Assembly (NCBI GenBank): GCA_036365145.1
Contig: JAEOAD010001365.1
Span: forward strand, 4,301,001-4,365,000
DNA from: Orientallactaga sibirica
Taxonomy: Eukaryota; Chordata; Mammalia; Rodentia; Dipodidae
DNA: 64,000 nt
Reading direction: 5' to 3'
Under the pieces are notes generated by a model. The model saw only the letters and a program-made list of their open reading frames with translations. It was not told where the DNA came from and did no database searches. This document shows, piece after piece, positions 14,401 to 22,648 of the stretch (positions are counted from its first letter, which is position 1; every line of letters starts with the position of its first letter). The position numbers and the translations under genes were made by a program.

Positions 14401-15949
14401 TTTTTGTTTTTGTTTTTGAGGTAGGCTCTCACTCTAGCCCAGGTTGACCTGGAATTCACTCTCTAGTCCCAGGCTGGCCTTGAACTCACAGTGATCCTCC
14501 TCTGCCTCTCAAGTGCCGAGACTAAAGGCGTGTGCCACCACCTCCAGCTCTTTTTATTTTTTTATTTTTTGGAGGCAGGGTCTCACTGTGGTGTAGGCTG
14601 GTCTTGAACTCACGGTGATCCCTCTAGTTCAGCCTCATGAGTGCTGGGAATAAAGGCTTGTCCTTACATTGAAGAGCCCAATTCCATATAGGAGTCAGTC
14701 ACTGAAACCTAGACTAGTGTCTGCTTCACTTTAAAGGAGCTAGGGCTGGAGAGATGGCTTAGCGGTTAAGGCACTTGACTGCAAAGCCAAAGGACCCAGG
14801 TTCAACTCCCCAGAACCCACATAAGCCAGATGCACAAGGGGCGCACACATCTGGAGTTCGTTTGCAATGGCTGGAGGCCCTGGTGTGCCCATTCTCTCTC
14901 TCTCAAATAAATAAATAAAAATAAAAGATTACTCTTAAAGTAGAAGTTAAAGGATGCTGAGGTGTGGTGTGTGTCTCGGAACTTTTTTTTTTCTTTTTGG
15001 TTTTTCGAGGTAGGGTTTCACTGTAGCTCAGGCTGACCTGGAATTCATTATGTAGTCTCAGGGTGGCCGCGAACTCATGGTGATCTTCCTACCTCTGCCT
15101 CCCGAGTGCTGGGATTAAAGGTGTGCACCACTATGCCTGGTGTGTATCTCAAACTTTTGATTTTCAAGACAAGGTCTCAGGGCACCGAGGGTGGCCTTGA
15201 ATTCCTGATCCTCCTGCCTCCACTTCCCCAGTGCTGGAATTACAGGTGTGCACCCCTGTAATTTTTATTTATTTACTTATGTGAGAGAGAGGCAGATCAA
15301 GAGAATGGGCACAACAGGGCCTTCAGCCAGTGCAAAAGAACTCCAGACACATGTGCCATCTTGTATAGCTGGATTAAGTGGGTACTGGGGAATTGAACCT
15401 GGGTCCTTAGGTTTTGCAGGCAAGCGCCCTAACTGCTAAGCCATCTCTCCAGCCCAGCAAAACAGCATTATACAAGATAGCAAGCAAATTATTAAGATTG
15501 AGACTGGGCTGGAGAGATGGCTCAACAATAAAGGCACTTGTTTGCAAAGCCTGACGGCCAGGGATCATTTTCTCAGTACCCACATAAAGCCAGATGTACA
15601 AAGTGGCAAGAGGCCCTGGCATGCCCATTCTCTCCTCTCTGCCTGCAAATAACTAAATAATAATGCTTTTCTTTCTTTTTATCTGCAGCATAACAAGTGT
15701 GCCACGTACTCTGTGGGGATGCAGAAAACCTACTCCATGACCTGCTTGTCCATGGACGATGACGATAAAACTGATAAAGCCAAGAAAATCTCCAAAAAGC
15801 TTTCCTTTTTGAGTTGGGGCACCAGTAAGAGCAGACAGAAGTCGGCCAGCACGCTTTGCCTCCCGGCAGTGGGCCTGGCGAGACCCCAGGTCAAGAAGAA
15901 GCTCCCCACCCCCTTCAGCCTGCTCAACTCGGACAGTTCTTTGTACTGA
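1354..15949 (+). CDS. RHPN2: RHPN2 (rhophilin-2), 3' part: last six coding exons, 5' end outside window
   Basis: Rhophilin-2 is a scaffold that binds GTP-loaded RhoA through an N-terminal HR1/REM region and carries a BRO1 domain and a PDZ domain; it acts on the actin cytoskeleton in the cytoplasm. Six exons join in one frame: 1354-1473, 2237-2431, 5714-5790, 7057-7203, 8967-9122 and 15689-15949. They encode about 317 residues, matching roughly residues 369-686 of the human protein as I recall it. The HR1 region and most of BRO1 lie upstream of the window. Diagnostic stretches are DHQEKCLSQLY, HHEESLREASLCKKLR, VFSANKRWTPPRS, EGDLGFTLRG and SKKLSFLSWGT. All introns have GT-AG borders with compatible phases. 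The last intron holds a 1.64-kb tandem duplication that does not touch the coding sequence. Identification is very secure. Confidence 0.96.
1474..2236 (+). repeat. RHPN2 intron with two old B1 relics
   Basis: Diverged B1-like sequence (-) at about 1,780-1,860 and 1,990-2,105. The rest shows nothing recognisable. Confidence 0.55.
2237..2431 (+). CDS. RHPN2: RHPN2 coding exon (end of BRO1 domain)
   Basis: The 195-nt exon follows acceptor CTACAG and ends at donor C|GTGAGT. It encodes KAHLRQAIGHHEESLREAS, SLCKKLRDIQVL and a charged helix ending PDVV. It is basic and acidic in alternation and helical, as expected for the last helices of a BRO1 fold. Confidence 0.93.
2432..5713 (+). repeat. RHPN2 intron (2.4-5.7 kb)
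   Basis: Old B1 (+) 2,594-2,712 leading into (AC)n; truncated DIP (+) 2,826-2,885; B1 (+) 3,978-4,145; DIP (-) 4,158-4,370; DIP (+) 5,131-5,343; a (TTTA)n tract 5,411-5,445 with DIP/B1 fragments to 5,540. 2,890-3,970 and 4,380-5,125 hold no SINE and no supported exon. Confidence 0.7.
2718..2768 (+). repeat. (AC)n microsatellite, about 25 units
   Basis: Pure AC dinucleotides over 51 bases following an old B1 relic. Confidence 0.95.
5714..5790 (+). CDS. RHPN2: RHPN2 coding exon (linker between BRO1 and PDZ)
   Basis: The 77-nt exon lies between TTTTCTAG and GTACGT. With the preceding single base it reads PKTEQEVGILLPQFSKVTVV followed by DFFQKL and ends in phase 0. The Ala at the first junction in the human protein, as I recall it, is Pro here. 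Confidence 0.93.
5791..7056 (+). repeat. RHPN2 intron (5.8-7.1 kb)
   Basis: One B1 (-) at 6,033-6,207 with a long T-tract. 6,210-7,056 shows nothing recognisable. Confidence 0.7.
7057..7203 (+). CDS. RHPN2: RHPN2 coding exon (first half of PDZ domain)
   Basis: The 49-codon phase-0 exon lies between TCTTCTAAG and GTAAGT. It reads GPLSVFSANKRWTPPRS, then the first PDZ strand and the carboxylate-binding loop in EGDLGFTLRG (LGF is the GLGF-type core), then VQVHFLDPHCSAA. Confidence 0.95.
7204..8966 (+). repeat. RHPN2 intron (7.2-9.0 kb)
   Basis: Extended-type DIP (-) 7,466-7,674; B1 (-) 7,686-7,865; ID/B2-like relic about 8,184-8,275; B1 (+) 8,283-8,420; old B1 8,425-8,525; DIP (+) 8,538-8,735; short (CA)n 8,807-8,826. 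Confidence 0.75.
8967..9122 (+). CDS. RHPN2: RHPN2 coding exon (second half of PDZ domain)
   Basis: The 52-codon phase-0 exon lies between CTGTTCAG and GTGAGT. It encodes AGAKEGDYIVSVHDVDCKW, the ligand-groove helix TVSEVMKVLK and the final strand VAMKVVSLLDSTSSM. Confidence 0.95.
10667..12305 (+). repeat. 1.64-kb tandem duplication, first unit
   Basis: It runs from CAGGCATTACACCATGG to ..GTGAAACTCTGCCT and is followed without spacer by the second unit. Contains DIP (-) 11,351-11,568, B1 fragment (+) 11,569-11,680, DIP (-) 11,927-12,125 and B1 (+) 12,175-12,305. Confidence 0.95.
12306..13943 (+). repeat. 1.64-kb tandem duplication, second unit
   Basis: It is almost identical to 10,667-12,305. 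I saw only about half a dozen differences, mostly one-base indels (GATGGCGAA for GATGGCCGAA, CTTGGGAGAG for CTTGGGGAGAG, CAGGGGTGAGG for CAGGGTGAGG), plus GGAGCAGGGAC for GGAGTTAGGAC. Most differences fall in its first ~550 bases. Confidence 0.95.
15689..15949 (+). CDS. RHPN2: RHPN2 terminal coding exon with stop codon
   Basis: The 87-codon exon (including TGA at 15947-15949) follows acceptor TTTATCTGCAG. It encodes HNKCATYSVGMQKTYSM, an acidic DDDDKTDK run, SKKLSFLSWGTSKSRQKSA and a basic C-terminus ending NSDSSLY. Human RHPN2 ends SSWY as I recall, so Trp has become Leu while the final Tyr is kept. Confidence 0.95.
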   Translation, partial: HNKCATYSVGMQKTYSMTCLSMDDDDKTDKAKKISKKLSFLSWGTSKSRQKSASTLCLPAVGLARPQVKKKLPTPFSLLNSDSSLY

Positions 15950-16490
15950 CGGGCCTAAGGAATATCTGGGCCATAACGGAAAATCCCAAAGTACTCTTTT
16001 TAAGTCTCCTTTTCTCACAGCATAACTTGTATTTGATATGCTTTTATGAAAGGAACTAGAAACCTCCAGGAATTTGTGGGACGCACACGTTTGAGGAGTT
16101 TCAGTGTACTGCTGCGATTATTTATTCTCTACAGTAATGTACAGAGGACAATGTTCAAGTGTGTCAGGGCTACAGGCCTGTGGGCCAATCAAGAGTTTAA
16201 TTGCGGTCACCTGCCTTAGCTCTTTCTGCGTCCGGGTCTGGGTAATAATGATTCCTCAACGCAGAGCTGAGCGGCCCTTTGGATGAAGGCCCATCCGGGA
16301 TGTTAGAATTTGTTCCAAACCACTGTGTCCACGTTTTCATTAACTGAAAACGGTAACGTCTCACTGTTCTTTCTACAGAAAACGAATGCTATGTCCAGAT
16401 AGGGTCTTGTGCCAAATTTGTCTTTTTATCTTTGGCAGTGCTCGGGACTGAACCACTGTCAAGAAATAAAAACAGCTCTGGAGCGGCTTC
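15950..16490 (+). other. RHPN2: RHPN2 3' UTR (putative)
   Basis: About 540 bases of SINE-free sequence separate the RHPN2 stop codon from the first good poly(A) signal. The cleavage site is inferred from the signal, not observed. Longer 3' ends into 16.5-17.0 kb are possible because that sequence is also repeat-free. Confidence 0.6.
16465..16470 (+). terminator. RHPN2: AATAAA poly(A) signal, RHPN2
   Basis: AATAAA lies 516 bases after the RHPN2 stop codon and is followed within about 30 bases by TCCAGTTTGATT, a weak GT/T-rich region. It is the best canonical signal before the convergent FAAP24 gene. Confidence 0.6.
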
Positions 16491-17892
16491 CTCCAGTTTG
16501 ATTCCACTGACAAGCTGCTGCTGCAGCGGCAGTGTTAGGAGATACTGTCTACAGGGTAGATACATGCTGTTTGATACTCAAAACGTTGCTCCTGTCGCTT
16601 AAAGTAGAAAGTACATAACTATATATTTTCAGTCTTGGGTAAGAAAGTAGTTGTATATATTTTTAAGGTAATGACGCAAAGTGTTCAAGTTTAAATCTCT
16701 GAAAGATGAACACTCTTTATCTACTTGGTTTTCTTGGCTACACATTGGATGACACTGTGACGAAGGAAGGAACTGTTACACGCTTGTCGGTGCACACTTG
16801 CTTGTTTACACTCAGCCCCAGAACTCCAGGTACGTGAGGTTAGCAGAGATGCCTCCAGCAGCAGCCCTGACTCCAGGAACTTTGGAGAGACAGTGCTTCA
16901 CTTTCCACGGTCACATCCACTGTCTGGAGCTTCACACTGTCTATGATACGTGCAGACCAACGTCACTCCTGGGATATGTTCTAACTAGCTTTTTGCTGAG
17001 ACTTGAGAGTCCCTGGCACTCTTTTTTTTTTTTTTTTTCTGTTTTTTGTTTTTCGAGGTAGGGTCTCACACTAGTCCAGGCTGACCTGGAATTCACTATG
17101 TAGTCTCAGGGTGGCCTCGAACTCTCGGCGATCCTCCTACCTCTGCCTCCCGAGTGCTGGGATTAAAGGCGTACGCCACCATGTCCGGCTCCTGGCACTC
17201 TTTGATGATGTCCACAGAGCCTTTTAAATCTTACCAGAATGTGGGCAATACCACCAGAGGCCCTTGGGACCCACACACTTAGTGCTCAGACAGCAAGGTA
17301 AGGGGACTCCTCAGCACCATCAGTTCTTATTTATTTATTTTTTTGGTTTTGTGAGGTAGGGTCTCACTCTGGTCCAGGCTGACCCGGAATTAACTATGTA
17401 GTCTCAGGGTGGACTCGAACTCACGGCGATCCTCCTGCCTCCCGAGTGCTGGGATTAAAGGCATGCACCACCACGCCCAGCAGTTTTTATCTTTCACTAT
17501 TTGTCATTAGGAGGAAACCTCTTTTTCTTCCTTTGTGTGTGTTTATATGTAGATATGTGTGGTGTGCGCACTTGTGCATGTGTGTAGACCAGAGTTTGAG
17601 ATCACGTGTCTTCCTCAATTACTCTGCACATTATTTACTGAGGCAGTGTCTCTCACTTGAACCCAGAGCTCATATATTGGGTAGTTTAGCCAGCCAGCTT
17701 GTCTGGGGGAATCCCCCATGTGCACTTGGCATTTACGTGGGTTCTGGGGACCCAAACTCTGGTCCTCACCCCAGGCAGCATGAGGTTTACCCCCTGAGCC
17801 ATTTCCCCAGCCCCTTTGTAGCTTTGTACATATGAAAATGAGATCCTGTAGATTGTGGCCTAAAGGAAGAGAAGTAGATGTGAGGCCAGCTG
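16491..17892. other. Convergent interval between RHPN2 and FAAP24 3' ends
   Basis: The left part (16,491-17,010) has no recognisable repeat. A B1-like SINE (- strand) at 17,021-17,188 has a clear target-site duplication (CCTGGCACTCTTT on both sides), and a second B1 (-) lies at 17,335-17,482. An older, diverged rodent SINE-like or GT-rich repeat fills about 17,535-17,815 and ends in CCATTTCCCCAGCCCC. TTTATT at 17,330-17,339 would be AATAAA on the - strand and could end FAAP24 transcripts, but it sits in a SINE tail, so this is weak. Confidence 0.55.
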
Positions 17893-18140
17893 TCACCTGG
17901 GTTGGGTGAAGAAGGCACGGAGTTGCTGTGCAGCTGCTTGTCCAACCACGGCTCGAGTTCTTGAGTGGACGCATTACTCAGTCTCTGGGTGCTTGGAAAC
18001 CTCTGAAGCAGAAGGGGAGCTTTAACCTTTCCAACCCCTGGGATCTGCTGCACAGTTCGAGCCAGGGATGGCTCAGAGAGCACAGACCGCCTCTTCCTGA
18101 GGAAAGGGTTCTTGCTGGGCTCTTTGGCTTGCTCTTGAAC
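17893..18140 (-). CDS. FAAP24: FAAP24 last coding exon, helix-hairpin-helix domain, 1-nt frameshift
   Basis: The acceptor TTCCATTTCAG ends at 18141. The exon reads VQEQAKEPSKNPFLRKRRS, then SEPSLARTVQQIPGVGKVK and LSNASTQELE in the entry frame. At about 17,950 the family-like reading moves by one base: VVGQAAAQQLRAFFTQPR plus stop is in the adjacent frame. The open frame as written replaces this last HhH helix with an unrelated tail ending at 17,787. The change is either a sequencing deletion or a real lineage frameshift. Confidence 0.9.
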
Positions 18141-21100
18141 CTGAAATGGAAAGCGTGAAGCACTTGAGCGCCCTCTGGAGGGAGGGCGGGCAGTTTTCTT
18201 AAAGCAGGTTTTCCAGTTGATTCACTTCATGGCCTCAAAAGTTTTCATAAACCGGGCGTGGTGGCACATGCCTTTAATCCCAGCACTCGGGAGGCAGAGG
18301 TGGGAGGGTCGCCGAGAGTTCGAGGCCACCGAGACTACATAGTGAATTCCAGGTCAGCCTGGACCAGAGTGAAACCCTACCTCGAAAAAGCGAAGAAAAA
18401 AAAAAAAGGTTTTCATATACTGTGGATACACATTTTTAAATATTAACAAAACTGTTTAGAGATGGGTCATATCATCAAAATAAAAAGAGACAGAGAAGGG
18501 GTATGACAGAGAGTGGAGTTGCAAAGGGGAAAGTGTAGGGGGCAAAGGGAATTAGCATGCTTTATTGTCTATAATTATGGAAGTTGTCAATAAAAAAAAA
18601 AGGGATGGGTCATATGACCACACTAAGAGAGTAAAATAATTCACACAAAAAAAATTGAGTTTACAATTAGCTGGGCATAGTAGCACATGCCTTCAATCTC
18701 AGCACTTGGGAGGCAGAAGTAGGACTGCTGAGTTTGAGGCCAGCCTGGGACTACAGTTCCTGGGCTAGAGTGAGACTCTACCTTGAAAAAAACCGAACAA
18801 GGCTGGAGAGATGGCTTAGCAGCTAAGGTGCATGCCTGCGAAGTCTAAGGACCCCGATTCATTTCTCCAGGTCCCACGTAACCCAGATGCACATGGTGGC
18901 ACATGCACCTGGAGTTCATTTGCAGTGGCTAGCAGCCCTGGTGCACCCATTCTCACTCTTTCTCCCTCTCTCTCTAAATAAATAAATAAATAAAAATTTA
19001 AAAAAATCTTAAAAAAAAAAAAAAAAAGAAAAACCCAACAACAACAAAATTGAGTTTACAGAATCTTTAAGTTAAAACTAGTGAAAAACATGAGGAATTC
19101 ACATACCTTCTTACAGTCTTTTAAGAAATATTTCAGTTGTGTGGGATTAAATGTATACACCTAAGCGACCTGTTTCCAACAGGGCCTATGGAAGCTTCCT
19201 ATCAGAAGAGAAATTTTGTCCAAATGTGGTAGCATGTGTCTGCAACCCAGCAATCAGAAAGAAAGCTGAGGCAGGAGGATCATGAGTTTGAAGCCAGCCA
19301 TTAACCACTAAGTCATCTCTCTAGCCCAGTAGCACTATTTTTAAAAGTCCTCCAGGGAGGCTGGAGAGAGCAGTTAAGTCTTCCTGCAAAGCCAAAGGAC
19401 CCAGATTTGATTCCTCAGTACCCATGTAAAGCCAAATGCACAAAGTGGTGCATGCATCTGGAGTTTGTTTGCAGTGGCTAGAGGCCCTGGCACACCTATA
19501 TTCTCCCTCCCCTCTCTGCATGCAAATAAATAAATTAAAAAATAAGATAAAGGGGCTGGAGAGATGGCTCAGCAGTTAATGACTTGGGTTTGATTCTCAA
19601 GTACCCACATAAAGTCAGATGCACTGAGTGACGGCATCCATCTGGAGTTTGTTTGCAGTAGTTAGACGCCCTGATGTGTCTGTTCTCTCTCTCTCTCTTT
19701 TTTTTTTTTTCAAGGTAGGGTCTCACTCTGGCCCAGGCTGACCTGGAATTAACTATGTAGTCTCAGGGTGGTCTCGAGCTCACGGCAATCCTCCTACCTC
19801 TGCCTCACGAGTGCTGCAATTAAAGGAGTGAGCCACCACGCCTGGCCTCTCTCTTTTTCTGCCTTCTCTCTCTGCTTGCAAACAAAAAATAAGATAAACA
19901 GATCTACATACAGAAGTGCTGAGGTTTAACCCAGCAAGGTGGTGCATGCCTGCAATTCCCGCACATGGTATGTGGAGGATCAAGGGACCAAGACTAGACA
20001 GGGTTAGAGGACATGTCACTCCTGTGTTAAGAGTGCCTGTCTAGCATGCACGAGGCCCTGGGTTCGATCCCTAGCACTACATAAAACAGGTGTGAAGGCA
20101 TGAACCTGTAATTTCAACTCAGGACACAGAAGCAAGAGGATCAGAAGAGTAAGGTCATGAGATTCCTGGGTTGCAACTAAGTTACTGTAGCTACAATGGG
20201 AAAGGATTTAAGGCCAGGTGAGGCTTAGCAGGAGGACAGGGTTATTGTGAAACAGGAATTCAGCACTTACCAACTGGACAATGAGGCAGGATGCTTCCCC
20301 CTGACTGGCCACTGGAAGCAACACCATCCCCAGGTCTAGCACAGTAAACTTCTGGACTGCTGGGAAGTATTGTTCACTCATCCTTGTTTTTTCAACAACT
20401 ACAATGCTTTGAAGAGTACTGGACTTCAGAGGGAAAAAGAAGAATAAACAATTGGGCAACAAAATTCCATTAAAAGTTTAGAATGTGGGGCTGGAGAGAT
20501 GGCTTAGCAATTAAGTGTTTGCCTATGAAGCCTAAGGACCCTGGTTTGAGGCTCAATTCCCCACTAACCACATAAGCAAGATGCACAAGGTGGCACATGC
20601 ATCTGGAGTTCGCTTGAAGTGGCTAAAGGCCCTGGTGTGCCCGTTCTCTCTCTCTCTCTCTGCCTGTTGCTAATAAATAAATAAAAATAAACAAAAAATT
20701 TAAGAATGTTACCACGTTGTGCTTATTCCAAACAATGGAAACTTTACGACAATGTTCAATTTCAGTTTCTTAAACTCAGTACTTACATTTCTAACACGAA
20801 CCAATCTCTTTCTGTAGCTATTTCCAGCCACCAAGTCAGCTTCAGTAATATAAAGAATGCAGGATCTGCTGGATAGGTAAAAATCTCCCGGTGTCACACC
20901 ATCCTCAAAGATGAGTTTAATTTTTCCTTAAAATATAGACAACAAAATGAGTTCTTTTAACCCAGCCAAGTAAGGCAGCGATGGGTAGAATGTGAGTTGT
21001 TTTTTGCTTTTTTTTTAAGACAAGATTTCATCATTCAGGCTGGCCTTCAAGAGGTCTTGGAGCACCCTCCTGCCCTCAATCACCAAAGTGTTGGGATTAC

Positions 21101-21282
21101 AGGGGTACACTACCACGCCTGATTTTTTTTTCTTTTAATGACTATGTATGCAAGTGACAAAAGGCAGCCCACTGACCTTGCATCTCCTGAGCCAACTGTG
21201 ACCCGCGCCATTTCTCATTAGCCACAACGTGCCCCAAAGGCACGTGCACTGGGCCCGTGCCATCAGCGGGGCTCCTGTCCAT
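17893..21282 (-). CDS. FAAP24: FAAP24 (Fanconi anaemia core complex-associated protein 24), four coding exons, last one frameshifted
   Basis: FAAP24 pairs with FANCM, binds single-stranded and splayed DNA, and helps bring the Fanconi anaemia core complex to interstrand crosslinks in the nucleus. Coding exons on the - strand are 21282-21177, 20926-20787, 20423-20271 and 18140-17893. The first three give 133 codons in frame: an XPF-like pseudonuclease region with VANEKWRGSQLAQEMQ, LYITEADLVAGNSYRKRLV, IVVVEKTRMSEQYFPA and FTVLDLGMVLLPVASQ. The last carries the helix-hairpin-helix core VQQIPGVGKVKAPLLLQ. One base is missing near 17,950-17,951. Downstream of it the adjacent frame still encodes AQQLRAFFTQPR then a stop at 17,893-17,895. 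Counting one extra base gives 215 residues, the human length as I recall it. Read as written, the frame runs on to 17,787 with an unrelated tail (about 250 residues). Confidence 0.93.
18141..20270 (-). repeat. FAAP24 intron 3 (coding numbering), SINE-dense
   Basis: Contents: B1-like (+) 18,250-18,405; L1 3'-end fragment (+) about 18,475-18,602; B1 (+) 18,668-18,795; DIP-type SINE (+) 18,802-19,030; old B1 piece about 19,215-19,300; DIP (+) 19,360-19,545; DIP (+) 19,553-19,690 interrupted by a B1 (-) at 19,698-19,848, with the DIP tail at 19,849-19,900. Diverged B1/ID-like pieces fill 19,925-20,200; an ID-like tRNA-derived stretch containing GGGTTCGATCCC lies at 20,012-20,085. Confidence 0.75.
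20271..20423 (-). CDS. FAAP24: FAAP24 third coding exon
   Basis: The 51-codon phase-0 exon has acceptor TTCCCTCTGAAG and donor GTAAGTG. It encodes SSTLQSIVVVEKTRMSEQY, FPAVQKFTVLDLGMVLLPVA and ASCLIVQL, the core of the pseudonuclease domain. Confidence 0.95.
20424..20786 (-). repeat. FAAP24 intron 2 with one DIP-type SINE
   Basis: A DIP-type tRNA-derived SINE (+ strand) spans 20,488-20,700. It begins GGGGCTGGAGAGATGGCTTA and ends in a CT-rich and AATAAATAAA tail. The rest is short unique intron. Confidence 0.8.
20787..20926 (-). CDS. FAAP24: FAAP24 second coding exon
   Basis: The 140-nt exon lies between acceptor TATTTTAAG and donor GTAAGT. It completes a split Gly codon, then reads KIKLIFEDGVTPGDFYLSS, CILYITEADLVAGNSYRKR and LVRVRN. 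Compared with the human protein as I recall it, a Gly is added in TP(G)DFYL. Confidence 0.94.
20927..21176 (-). repeat. FAAP24 intron 1 (coding numbering) with an old B1 relic
   Basis: A diverged B1-like element (- strand) spans about 21,005-21,125, recognised by TTGGGATTACAGG followed by CACTACCACGCCTG. Confidence 0.6.
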
Positions 21283-21291
21283 GGACGGCCT
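21177..21291 (-). CDS. FAAP24: FAAP24 first coding exon with short 5' UTR
   Basis: Translation starts at the ATG at 21282-21280 and gives MDRSPADGTGPVHVPLG and VANEKWRGSQLAQEMQ. The donor GTCAGT occupies 21176-21171. A good acceptor (..CCGCCTTAG at 21292) places nine bases of 5' UTR (21283-21291) in this exon, so an upstream noncoding exon is expected. Confidence 0.9.
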
Positions 21292-21771
21292 CTAAGGCGG
21301 GAAATGCAAGTCCAAGTCCGCTCTGGAGCAGGCTCTACCGCACACGGTTCCACCAGAAGCCGGGATCTCTTCAGCAGGGTCCTCTGGCATCTGCAATTTT
21401 GCAATTTTTTTTTTGGGGGGGGGTGTGGTTCGAGGTAGGGTTTCACTTTAGCCCAAGCTGACCGGGAATTTACTATGTAGTCTCAGGGTGGCCTCGAACT
21501 CATGGCGATTCTCCTACCTCTGCCTCCCGAGTGCTGGGATTAAAGGCGTGCGCCACCACGCCCGGCTTTTTGTTGTTGTTTGGACACAGTGTCTTGCTGT
21601 GTGGCTCTGGCTTACTAATTGCTCCATTACCCCGGCTAGCCTCGAACTCGCGGTTATTCTCCCGCCTCCACCCACCCACCACCTAGAGCGGGGATGCAGG
21701 CATATGCCAGCCACCACGCCTGGTGAGAACCGGGGAACTGCTGTCTTGGCTCTGCCCCTCGCTTGCAGTAC
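21292..21771 (-). repeat. FAAP24 5' UTR intron with two B1-like SINEs
   Basis: A young B1 (-) lies at 21,406-21,568 and an older B1 relic at 21,570-21,725. A plausible donor for the noncoding first exon on the - strand is CAG|GTACTG, exon ending at 21,772. That boundary is a prediction only. Confidence 0.5.
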
Positions 21772-21772
21772 C

Positions 21773-22195
21773 TGCGTGGGCCCGGGCACCTCGCGTGGAT
21801 CTGCGCCGTGGCCAGTCTAAAGTCTAAAGTCCGCCAGCTGTGCCCGTCTCGCTTTTCAATGTCCCCGCCCTCCATCTAGCATCCGATTGGCTGATGTGTC
21901 ACAGATGGACACCGGAACTAGCCAGTAACAGCACAGAGTGCTCAGGCTGTCTCTCCATTGGCGGGGATTTGAATGAGGCACCGCTAGTTGCCAAGAGCGA
22001 CTCGTAAGTAGAAGTATCCTTGGCTCTCATTGGTCGAAGGCAGACGCAGAGCCAATGGGATGCGGGGTTGTTGCAAAGTCAGCGTGGAAAGAACAGTGTC
22101 TCGATTTGGACCCGCGGTAGCCGAAGTGGTGTGTGGGGACTTCTCCCGACGTCATTGAGTGGTCCCCGCTTTTGGAAGGGGTCCTGGCGCCAGCG
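21773..22195. promoter_or_regulatory. Putative bidirectional FAAP24/CEP89 promoter (CCAAT-rich, CpG-containing)
   Basis: The two genes face away from each other across this SINE-free, GC-rich segment. Four CCAAT/ATTGG (NF-Y type) boxes occur at 21,886-21,890, 21,957-21,961, 22,029-22,033 and 22,052-22,056. An ETS-type CCGGAA core is at 21,912-21,917. GGCGGGG at 21,960-21,966 directly follows one ATTGG and lies next to TTTGAA at 21,968-21,973, an arrangement like the CDE/CHR pairs of cell-cycle genes. There is no obvious TATA box. Transcription starts cannot be placed from sequence alone. Confidence 0.7.
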
Positions 22196-22510
22196 GGTCC
22201 AGGTCTCGAGGAGCTCTTCCGGACATCAGCGAGGGGTCTCAGCATCCCGGCAGCAGCGAGTGGTCCAGGTCTTGAGGAGCTCTTCCGGACGTCAGTGAGG
22301 GGTCTCAGCATCCCGGCAGCAGCGAGGGGTCCAGGTCTCGAGGAGTTCTCTGGACATCAGCGAGGGTTCTCAGCATCCCGGCAGCAGCGAGGGGTCCAGG
22401 TCTCGAGGAGTTCTCTGGACATCAACGAGGGTTCTCAGCATCCCGGCGTCAGCGAGTGGTCCAGGCCTCGAGGAACTCTCCGGGCAGCAGCGAGGGGTCT
22501 CAGCATCCGC
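22196..22510 (+). repeat. 65-66-bp minisatellite, about five units, upstream of CEP89 start codon
   Basis: Units begin GGTCCAGGTCTCGAGGAG at 22,196, 22,262, 22,328 and 22,393; a fifth, variant unit begins at 22,458. Unit lengths are 66, 66, 65, 65 and about 53. Each contains TCAGCATCC, and the first four continue to CCGGC; most also contain CAGCGAG. A more diverged half-unit may precede it (22,150-22,195). It ends 138 bases before the CEP89 ATG, so it lies in the 5' leader or core promoter. Confidence 0.9.
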
Positions 22511-22648
22511 GGACGCCCCCAACATTGGCCCACCCTCTGGCATTGGCCAGCGCTCTCTGTGTTAACGAGCTGGACTTGGCGAGTGGTCCCACACTGTGGA
22601 GTTTCTGCGTGTAAATCCAACCCCTGGACGGGCAAGCCGGCGGCAAAG

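Larger units (their letters stand above)
9123..15688 (+). repeat. Last RHPN2 intron, containing a 1.64-kb tandem duplication
   Basis: Outside the duplication: DIP relic (-) 9,311-9,455; old B1 9,555-9,620; B1 (+) 9,942-10,078; a possible old repeat at 10,085-10,340 (GGTATATTTAGCTCACAAC core) ending in a CACAG-rich run 10,340-10,376; B1 (+) 13,953-14,098; ID-like 14,134-14,205; DIP relic (-) 14,228-14,295; B1 (-) 14,395-14,548; B1 (-) 14,555-14,660; DIP (+) 14,743-14,935; B1 (-) 14,985-15,140; old B1 15,150-15,250; DIP (-) 15,262-15,455; DIP (+) 15,508-15,660. Confidence 0.75.

Noticed and set aside
22196..22510. CRISPR-like array
   Set aside because: The units are contiguous and similar along their whole length, with no unique spacers, and the genome is mammalian. 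It is a minisatellite.
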